DNA of 45,814 nucleotides from the NCBI GenBank assembly GCA_023300545.1, contig JALZVT010000088.1, positions 1-45,814 of the forward strand, written 5' to 3'. Position 1 is the stretch's first letter; every line of letters starts with the position of its first letter. Positions 39,813 through 45,814 of this stretch are shown here, piece by piece. The notes below the pieces were generated by a model. It made no database searches. It saw only the letters and a program-made list of their open reading frames with translations, and was not told where the DNA came from. Origin of the DNA: Pseudomonadales bacterium. Lineage in GTDB: Bacteria; Pseudomonadota; Gammaproteobacteria; Pseudomonadales; Azotimanducaceae. Both the position numbers and the translations under genes were made by a program.

Positions 39813-41006
39813 CTAGCCTTGCCAAGCCATACGCAACTGACTCTCGGCAACCACAGGTACCGGAATAACTGAAGGTCCCTCGCGCGGAACGACGACACCT
39901 CCTGGTGAACGGAGTTCGAATGCCGATTGACCCGTCGCCGGTAACGACCGCTGACGCGCCGTGCGCGTGCTCGGCAACAAGCGGCCATCTTTCTGCAACA
40001 AGCGAGAGAAGTTGTCTGCGCTGCTGGTCGTATTAATCATGAGGCTAAGCTCATCAGAGTGCAGGCCGCTGACATCTACTTTATCAATATAGCCCAGCGA
40101 ACCTAAATACTTAAGCACCTGCGCGTAATCCTCCAACGCGCTGATGTTCTCCACAATCAATTCAAGTGAGCTGCCTTTGCCACCAGCAACGGTAAACCGC
40201 TGTGCCTGAGCATCCGCAATCATATCCATCGCTGGCGCCGACACGCTTTGCAGCGACCCCGTGAGGTTGAGCGTGCGGCGTTGCCCCTCAGACCAGCTGG
40301 TCCAGCGAACCTGCCAGTCATCAGGCCCTAACTGTTCTGCCCGTCCCACCAGCAGTAAATCCGCATCAAGCCGGTTGCTCGCGCGCTCCAATGCACTGCG
40401 ATTCTGATCCCAAACCATATTGGGGCTGATTCCCGAGAATCCTGGTACAACAGAGGGCAAGCCCCGAAAACGGGCACGACCGAGTACTGCACCGAGTAGC
40501 GGGTGGTCGGGATCGTCAATGAGATCGGTGCCACCACCAGAGCGTTCAGCCAACCAAATGGCCACACGCGGACGATTCAGCGTCCACAGGGGCAACTCGG
40601 CGGCAGTCATGAGCCGCCGCACTGCGGGGGGCGAATATTTCAGGCTCAGCTCGGTAACGGTCTGCCCAAGATCGTCGTAGCGATTGGTGGTGACGTAGCG
40701 AAACTGACTATAGAACCGCTCAGGCTTGCTGCGGGCAGCACTCAGCGCCTTCGAATTAGGCAGCACGGTCAAGCCTGAGAGCCGTGTCAGTAACGTATTC
40801 AAGCCTGTTGCCGCGGCAGTCTTGCGGTCGACTAGTGATCGCGAGGCAACATCGACGCTAACGCTGTACAGCTGTTGTTTCGAGTCTGGCGCGTCCGCAG
40901 CGCCAGCAGACAACCCAAAGCTCGCTACAACCAGCCCCAGGCAAACGCCCGCAAACTGGACATAACGTTGTCGAATGGCAGAAATTGTTAATAAGCTCAG
41001 TAGCAT
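39813..41006 (-). CDS. DUF2066 family exported protein
   Basis: I recognise this as the DUF2066 family, found in Pseudomonas-like genomes between purM and hda; its function is unknown. The 397-residue product begins MLLSLLTISAIRQRYVQF, with a hydrophobic segment and an Ala-rich probable cleavage region (FGLSAGAADA), so export is likely. LYSVSVDVASRSLVDRKTAAATGLNTLLTRLSG opens the domain (in part: LVDRKTAAATGLNTLLTRLS). The ATG at 41006 is chosen; the frame is open further, but those codons overlap the purM start on the other strand. A repeated pattern GLHSDELSLMINTTSSADNF near the C-terminus matches a second conserved stretch. It ends four bases before the next gene. Confidence 0.8.
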   Translation of the reverse strand: MLLSLLTISAIRQRYVQFAGVCLGLVVASFGLSAGAADAPDSKQQLYSVSVDVASRSLVDRKTAAATGLNTLLTRLSGLTVLPNSKALSAARSKPERFYSQFRYVTTNRYDDLGQTVTELSLKYSPPAVRRLMTAAELPLWTLNRPRVAIWLAERSGGGTDLIDDPDHPLLGAVLGRARFRGLPSVVPGFSGISPNMVWDQNRSALERASNRLDADLLLVGRAEQLGPDDWQVRWTSWSEGQRRTLNLTGSLQSVSAPAMDMIADAQAQRFTVAGGKGSSLELIVENISALEDYAQVLKYLGSLGYIDKVDVSGLHSDELSLMINTTSSADNFSRLLQKDGRLLPSTRTARQRSLPATGQSAFELRSPGGVVVPREGPSVIPVPVVAESQLRMAWQG

Positions 41007-41108
41007 CACGCAGCCGGTCTCTGTCGGTGAATCTCGGAGTGGTCTCAGACCGCAGTTTAACGCAGGTCTGCTAAACTTCGCGCCCTCACAAAAATCTGGA
41101 TCGCCAGC

Positions 41109-42212
41109 GTGGCTAATCACACCTCGGACAACACCTCTTCGTCCCCTATAGGCACCCCAAAAGCGGCTCAAACACCCACAGGAGGGCTGACCTACCGCGA
41201 CGCAGGCGTGGATATTGCGGCAGGCAATGACCTCGTAAAGCGCATCGCACCGGCAGCTAAGCGAACCCGACGGCCAGAAATGCTGAGCAGCGTGGGCGGT
41301 TTTGCCGCCTTGGCAAGCCTGCCCGAGCGCTATCGTGAGCCCGTTTTAGTCACCGGCACAGACGGCGTTGGCACCAAGCTGAAACTCGCCATCGACTACG
41401 ACGGGCACGACGATGTGGGTCAAGATCTGGTCGCGATGTGTGTTAACGATGTACTGGTGACTGGCGCTGAGCCGTTCCTGTTTCTCGATTACTACGCCAC
41501 CGCAGCCCTCGATATCGACACTGCAGCGCGGGTGATCGATGGCATTGCCAAAGGTTGTGAAATCGCGGGCTGCACCTTGGCCGGCGGAGAGACCGCTGAG
41601 ATGCCCGGTTTTTATCAGAAAGGCGACTACGATCTGGCTGGTTTTTGCGTTGGTGTTGTTGAGCGTGTAGAGATCACCGACAACAACCGGATTGAGCCGG
41701 GGCATGCGCTCATTGGCCTGCCTTCCAGCGGCGCGCATTCGAACGGCTATTCACTGATTCGCCGCGTGCTCGACATTGCCCAGCTTGAAGACAATGACCC
41801 GCTTATTAAACAGCTGATGGCACCCACCCGCATTTACGCAAAAAGCGTGCTGCAGGTGACGCGGCAACATCAGGTGGACGGCATGTCGCACATCACTGGC
41901 GGCGGCTTGCTGGAAAACCTACCTCGCATGTACCCGGACAATCCTGAAACAGGCGCCCTCGCCGCCCTGATCGAGCGCGACTCTTGGGAATGGCCAGCCC
42001 TGTTCTCCTGGCTGCAGCAAACCGGCAATATTGCCGAAGACGAAATGCTGCGCACATTCAACTGCGGCATTGGATTTGTGCTGTGTGTGCCCGCGGGCGA
42101 AACCGCGGGTGTCGTTGCGACGCTTAAGTCCGCCGGGGAGGCACCGATAATACTAGGGAAAATGGTTGCTGAAGACACCCTGCCGGGTCCCGGACAACTA
42201 CTGATCGCTTGA
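41109..42212 (+). CDS. purM: Phosphoribosylformylglycinamidine cyclo-ligase
   Basis: PurM closes the imidazole ring of AIR in purine synthesis, using ATP. The 367-residue protein has LTYRDAGVDIAAGNDLV, VTGTDGVGTKLKLA, FLDYYATAALD and GGETAEMPGFY, all invariant in the family, and the dimer region SHITGGGLLENLPR. A Ser/Thr/Pro-rich N-terminal stretch of about 25 residues precedes the usual start. The start is GTG at 41109, with only a weak ribosome site. In many relatives purN follows directly; here the next gene is convergent dcd, so purN must lie elsewhere. It is divergent from the DUF2066 gene with 102 bases between starts. Confidence 0.96.
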   Translation: MANHTSDNTSSSPIGTPKAAQTPTGGLTYRDAGVDIAAGNDLVKRIAPAAKRTRRPEMLSSVGGFAALASLPERYREPVLVTGTDGVGTKLKLAIDYDGHDDVGQDLVAMCVNDVLVTGAEPFLFLDYYATAALDIDTAARVIDGIAKGCEIAGCTLAGGETAEMPGFYQKGDYDLAGFCVGVVERVEITDNNRIEPGHALIGLPSSGAHSNGYSLIRRVLDIAQLEDNDPLIKQLMAPTRIYAKSVLQVTRQHQVDGMSHITGGGLLENLPRMYPDNPETGALAALIERDSWEWPALFSWLQQTGNIAEDEMLRTFNCGIGFVLCVPAGETAGVVATLKSAGEAPIILGKMVAEDTLPGPGQLLIA

Positions 42213-42227
42213 CGCTTGCCGCCCTAG

Positions 42228-42794
42228 CTAAGACCGCGGCAGCGTCACACCTCGTTGCCCCTGATATTTGCCACCACGCTTTTTATAAGTCACTTCGCAC
42301 TGCTCGTCTGACTGGAAGAACAACATCTGCGCAACACCTTCGCCGGCGTAAATCTTCGCGGGCAAGGTGGTGGTGTTCGAGAATTCCAGGGTGACATGCC
42401 CTTCCCATTCCGGCTCAAGCGGCGTCACGTTAACAATGATGCCGCAACGGGCATAGGTCGACTTGCCCAGACACACCACCAGAACATCACTCGGAATACG
42501 AAAATATTCCATCGTACTGGCAAGCGCAAAGGAGTTTGGCGGAATAATACAGACGTCATTCTCTACATCGACAAAGCTGCCTTCATCAAAATTTTTCGGA
42601 TCGACGGTGGCGGAGTTGATGTTGGTAAAAACCTTGAACTCGCGGGAGCAGCGCACGTCGTAACCGTAACTGGAAGTGCCGTAGGAGATTAGCTTTTTAC
42701 CGTCTGCCTCGCGTACCTGACCGGCCTGATAGGGCTCAATCATGCCGTGATTTTCAGACATTTCGCGAATCCAGCGATCGGCTTTGATAGACAT
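42228..42794 (-). CDS. dcd: dCTP deaminase
   Basis: Dcd turns dCTP into dUTP, the main route to dTTP in proteobacteria. The homotrimeric 188-residue enzyme has [17 protein letters not shown], the active-site [21 protein letters not shown] segment (in part: [19 protein letters not shown]) with its conserved Arg and Glu, and [19 protein letters not shown]. Length matches E. coli (193). No monofunctional or bifunctional dUTPase features are seen. It follows mrp by 11 bases on the same strand, an arrangement also known in Pseudomonas, where dcd, mrp and metG are neighbours. Confidence 0.96.
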   Translation of the reverse strand: MSIKADRWIREMSENHGMIEPYQAGQVREADGKKLISYGTSSYGYDVRCSREFKVFTNINSATVDPKNFDEGSFVDVENDVCIIPPNSFALASTMEYFRIPSDVLVVCLGKSTYARCGIIVNVTPLEPEWEGHVTLEFSNTTTLPAKIYAGEGVAQMLFFQSDEQCEVTYKKRGGKYQGQRGVTLPRS

Positions 42795-42805
42795 GGCGAA
42801 GTACT

Positions 42806-43855
42806 CTAATCGTCAGAAAATTGAATAGTTGGCGCTGAACTAGTGGCGCTGCGTTGCCACAATCGTGCAGCCATATAACGCGCGGCGTCGCGATAGATCT
42901 GACTCACGTCGCTATCCGCATCGTTAACCACGCTCGGCTTGCCGGCATCAGACAGCTCGCGTATCTCGAGGTCAAGAGGTAACGCACCCAGCAACACCTG
43001 ATCGTAGGCCTCGACCAGAGTAGCCGCCCCATCAGCACCAAAGATGTGGCTGTGATGCCCACATTCTGCACAGATATGTACGCTCATGTTTTCCAGCACG
43101 CCAAGCACTGGAATATCGACCTTGGTGAACATCTCGATTGCCTTCTTGGCATCGAGCAGCGCGATATCCTGTGGCGTAGTGACAATCACACTGCCCGCCA
43201 CCGGTACACTCTGGCTCAGGGTGAGCTGAATATCGCCGGTACCCGGTGGCATATCGACAATCAGATAATCGAGATCGTTCCAAAGTGTTTGATTGATGAG
43301 TTGCTGTAGGGCGCCAGAGGCCATGGGACCACGCCAAACCATTGGGGTTTTATCGGTTACCAGAAAGCTCATCGACATGGCCTGCAAACCATGAGCACGC
43401 ACCGGCACAAATCGCTGAGACCCCTCTACCTCACGAACATCCGGGCGGCGGTGCTCGGCAACGCCCAGCAGCATGCCCTGGCTCGGCCCGTAGATATCAG
43501 CATCCAGCACGCCGGTTTTTGCCCCTTCGGCAGACAATGCCAGCGCCAGGTTCACGGCTGTCGTCGACTTGCCAACGCCGCCCTTGCCCGACGCAACCGC
43601 AATAATGTGCTTAACACCAGGAATGCTCTTTGCAGACGGTGGGGCCACAAACTCAAGCTCTAGACTGATCGGTTCGCCCAAATGCTCGCCAAGCGCCGCC
43701 GTTAGCGCCCCGTGCATGCCTGCCGCAGGGTAGCCCAACACCGCACGCACCTGTTTTTGGCCAGCGTCATCCGTACTCAGGTAACACTCAACATTGAGCT
43801 CACCCCAGGTTTGTTTGAGGTAGGGGTCGGGAAAATCAGCGAGTTCAACAGACAT
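42806..43855 (-). CDS. mrp: Mrp/ApbC iron-sulfur cluster carrier ATPase
   Basis: Mrp proteins are P-loop ATPases of the MinD/NBP35 group that carry Fe-S clusters to target proteins. The 349-residue protein has an N-terminal DUF59/FeoS-like segment (about 1-85), the deviant Walker [18 protein letters not shown] with both lysines, [24 protein letters not shown] and the cluster-binding Cys pair in ICAECGHH. The start [17 protein letters not shown] at 43855 has GGAG five bases upstream; the longer frame to 43912 has no support. It is divergent from metG as in E. coli and Pseudomonas, and co-directional with dcd. Confidence 0.94.
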   Translation of the reverse strand: MSVELADFPDPYLKQTWGELNVECYLSTDDAGQKQVRAVLGYPAAGMHGALTAALGEHLGEPISLELEFVAPPSAKSIPGVKHIIAVASGKGGVGKSTTAVNLALALSAEGAKTGVLDADIYGPSQGMLLGVAEHRRPDVREVEGSQRFVPVRAHGLQAMSMSFLVTDKTPMVWRGPMASGALQQLINQTLWNDLDYLIVDMPPGTGDIQLTLSQSVPVAGSVIVTTPQDIALLDAKKAIEMFTKVDIPVLGVLENMSVHICAECGHHSHIFGADGAATLVEAYDQVLLGALPLDLEIRELSDAGKPSVVNDADSDVSQIYRDAARYMAARLWQRSATSSAPTIQFSDD

Positions 43856-44064
43856 AGGGTCTCCGAATAGGTAAAGGCACCCGGCCGCATACGGACTTTC
43901 ACCGCAATGCACGTCGGGCCGCGCAGTATAGGGCCAGAGCCCTGTTTACATAAGAGGTCTTAACACTTCGTGACACTGTGATCGGAAACACGCGCGTGCG
44001 CGGCGTCAGTGCCCCCGGTATAGTCCCACGGTCTTTTAACCGCTAGTCCAAAGCCGCATATCTG
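43856..44064. promoter_or_regulatory. Divergent mrp/metG promoter region
   Basis: This 209-base gap should hold both promoters. For mrp, TATACT on the minus strand (43925-43930) looks like a -10 box; for metG, TATAGT (44019-44024) does. Neither has a convincing -35 element. The mrp ribosome site GGAG is at the left edge. The GC-rich CGCGCGTGCGCG-like patch near 43991-44002 is self-complementary but otherwise unexplained. Confidence 0.35.
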
Positions 44065-45814
44065 ATGTCAGCGAATACCCCAACCACAGCCCCGAACGCC
44101 GCCCTGAACGCAGATGGCGCCAGCAGAAGAATACTGGTCACCAGCGCCCTGCCAAACGCCAACGGTGCGATTCACATGGGTCACATGTTGGAGCATATTC
44201 AGACCGATATCTGGGTGCGCTTTCAACGATTACGCGGCAATGAGTGCCACTACGTGTGCGCTGACGACACCCACGGTACAGCAACGATGCTCAAAGCAGA
44301 GGAGCAAGGCACAACCCCAGAGGAACTGATCAAAACCATTCGCGACGCGCATGCCGCTGATTTCAGGGATTTTGGCGTAGCCCACGACAACTACTACTCG
44401 ACTCATTCCGACGAGAACAAACATTACGCAGAGCTCATCTACAAACGACTCGACGCCAAAGGGCTAATATTCACCCGCTCTGTCGAGCAGCTGTTTGATC
44501 CCGAGAAAAAATTGTTTCTGGCTGATCGCTTTGTAACTGGCGATTGCCCACGCTGCGGCACCGCCGATCAGTACGGTGACAATTGCGACAGTTGCAGCGC
44601 CACCTACGACGCCACCGAACTAAAGAACCCCAAGTCAAAGCTGTCGGGCGCTACGCCTGTACTGAAAAATTCTGACCACTATTTCTTTGATCTGCCGCAG
44701 TATCAAGATTTCCTGAACACCTGGACCAAAAGCGGCACCCTACAGAAGGAAGTCTCCAACAAACTCGCTGAATGGCTCGACGCTGGCCTTAAGCCCTGGG
44801 ACATCTCGCGCGACGCGCCTTACTTCGGCTTTTTGATTCCGGGCACGACCGACAAATATTTCTATGTGTGGATGGATGCACCCATCGGCTACATGGCAAG
44901 CTTCAAACACTTCATCGACAGCGAACGGCAGGACCTGCAGTTTGATGATTTCTTTGCTGCCGACCACAGTGACTACACCGAACTGCACCACTTCATTGGC
45001 AAAGACATCATCAATTTTCACGGTCTGTTCTGGCCGGCAGTACTTGATGCCTCTGGTTTCCGCACGCCAACTAAACTTCACACCCACGGCTTTATTACCG
45101 TTGGCGCTGCAAAGATGGCGAAGAGTCGTGGGTTGTTCATTAATGCACGCACCTATCTTGATCACCTCGACCCCGAGTACCTGCGCTATTACTACGCCAC
45201 CAAGCTCGCTGGCAATTCCGACGATCTGGAAATCAACCTAGAAGACTTTGTGCAACGAGTGAACTCCGATTTGGTTGGCAAGGTTGTGAATATTGCCAGT
45301 CGCTGCGCCGGTTTCATCTACAAACAGTTCGACGGCGACCTGACCGCGATAACCGGTACCGAAGAAGAAGCACTCTGGCATGAGTTTACCCACGCATCAG
45401 AAGAGATTGCCGCCCACTACGAAGCTTGCGAGTACGGCAAGGCGATGCGTCAAATCAGCGCACTAGCCGACCGCGCCAACCAATACATTGCAGAAAACGC
45501 GCCCTGGAAAATGATCAAGGAAGAGGGCAAGCGCGACGAAGTGCAACGCGTATGCTCGCTGGGGATCAATCTGTTTCGCGTTCTGGCGACTTACTTAAAG
45601 CCAGTAGTACCAGCACTTGCCGAACGCAGCGAAGCCTTTTTAAATCAGGGCCCGTTAAGCTGGGCGAGTGCACCTGTATATCTGTCAGGCGTTAAGATCG
45701 CCAAGTTCAAGCCGCTGCTCACGCGCCTTGAAGACACAGCCGTTGCAAAGATGGTAGCTGCCGCAGAAGCGGAAGCTGGCAACAGCACGGTTACGGATAG
45801 CGAGGCGCCAGAAA
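44065..45814 (+). CDS. metG: Methionyl-tRNA synthetase, C-terminus cut by window edge
   Basis: MetG charges initiator and elongator tRNA-Met. From the ATG at 44065 the frame is open for 583 codons to the window edge. The HIGH motif is HMGH at 37-40, within [20 protein letters not shown] (cut: [10 protein letters not shown]). The zinc knuckle is CPRCG...CDSC near residues 160-175. The KMSKS loop reads KMAKS at 350-354, an Ala for the first Ser. The anticodon helix bundle follows, with [12 protein letters not shown]. The final visible part ([17 protein letters not shown]) is the linker to the usual C-terminal tRNA-binding domain, which lies beyond the window. The first 20 residues are a short Ala/Thr-rich extension. 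Confidence 0.95.
   Translation, partial: MSANTPTTAPNAALNADGASRRILVTSALPNANGAIHMGHMLEHIQTDIWVRFQRLRGNECHYVCADDTHGTATMLKAEEQGTTPEELIKTIRDAHAADFRDFGVAHDNYYSTHSDENKHYAELIYKRLDAKGLIFTRSVEQLFDPEKKLFLADRFVTGDCPRCGTADQYGDNCDSCSATYDATELKNPKSKLSGATPVLKNSDHYFFDLPQYQDFLNTWTKSGTLQKEVSNKLAEWLDAGLKPWDISRDAPYFGFLIPGTTDKYFYVWMDAPIGYMASFKHFIDSERQDLQFDDFFAADHSDYTELHHFIGKDIINFHGLFWPAVLDASGFRTPTKLHTHGFITVGAAKMAKSRGLFINARTYLDHLDPEYLRYYYATKLAGNSDDLEINLEDFVQRVNSDLVGKVVNIASRCAGFIYKQFDGDLTAITGTEEEALWHEFTHASEEIAAHYEACEYGKAMRQISALADRANQYIAENAPWKMIKEEGKRDEVQRVCSLGINLFRVLATYLKPVVPALAERSEAFLNQGPLSWASAPVYLSGVKIAKFKPLLTRLEDTAVAKMVAAAEAEAGNSTVTDSEAPE

Overview
The window is a moderately GC-rich chromosomal segment of a Gammaproteobacterium. 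No rRNA, tRNA, CRISPR array, integrase, transposase or phage gene was seen. Gene content and order recall the Pseudomonas/Cellvibrionales side of the class. The blocks gyrA-serC-pheA-tyrA-cmk-rpsA-ihfB-lapA, ubiG/yciK, scpA-scpB-rluB, purM/DUF2066/hda and dcd-mrp/metG all follow arrangements I recall from Pseudomonas-like genomes. The species cannot be named from the sequence.

Layout. 1-2706: C-terminally cut nitronate monooxygenase, a divergent class III aminotransferase and a small unknown ORF. 2738-10034: a minus-strand surface-glycan cluster with a WbpM-type dehydratase, a WbpL-type initiating transferase, two GT4 glycosyltransferases and an asparagine-synthetase-like protein that has lost its key active-site motifs. 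It lies between ihfB and wbpM, as the O-antigen locus does in Pseudomonas. 10236-20197: comEA-like gene, lapA, ihfB, rpsA, cmk, tyrA, pheA, serC and gyrA, all on the minus strand. 20508-22063: ubiG and yciK on the plus strand. 22106-26763: rluB, scpB, scpA and yciO on the minus strand. 26899-31692: yciB, an unusual pdxJ, a periplasmic cyclophilin, a membrane-anchored cold-shock-domain protein and argS on the plus strand. 31769-36035: fatty acid desaturase, tandem rhodanese and mnmC. 36082-41006: serA, a Firmicutes-like murG, hda, a CDP-alcohol phosphatidyltransferase and a DUF2066 protein on the minus strand. 41109-45814: purM, dcd, mrp and the first part of metG.

How the genes connect. SerA and SerC give two steps of serine synthesis, and SerC also acts in vitamin B6 synthesis together with PdxJ. 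PheA and TyrA take chorismate to the phenylalanine and tyrosine precursors. GyrA, IHF-beta, ScpA/ScpB and Hda concern chromosome topology, segregation and replication control. WbpM, WbpL and the GT4 enzymes build a lipid-linked glycan; no flippase, polymerase or ABC exporter is in view.

Most of the window is ordinary core genome. The parts most worth a second look are the asparagine-synthetase-like pseudoenzyme (8358-10034), the Firmicutes-like MurG outside a division cluster (37326-38420), the Bacteroidetes-like PdxJ (27507-28277), the membrane-tethered cold-shock protein behind a strong hairpin (29186-29896), a dispersed REP-like palindrome (two copies behind rpsA, one at each of two convergent gene ends), and several 14-18 bp tandem duplications at gene boundaries. 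I did not find a convincing new multi-gene system. Family assignments rest on motif recall and were not checked by database search.
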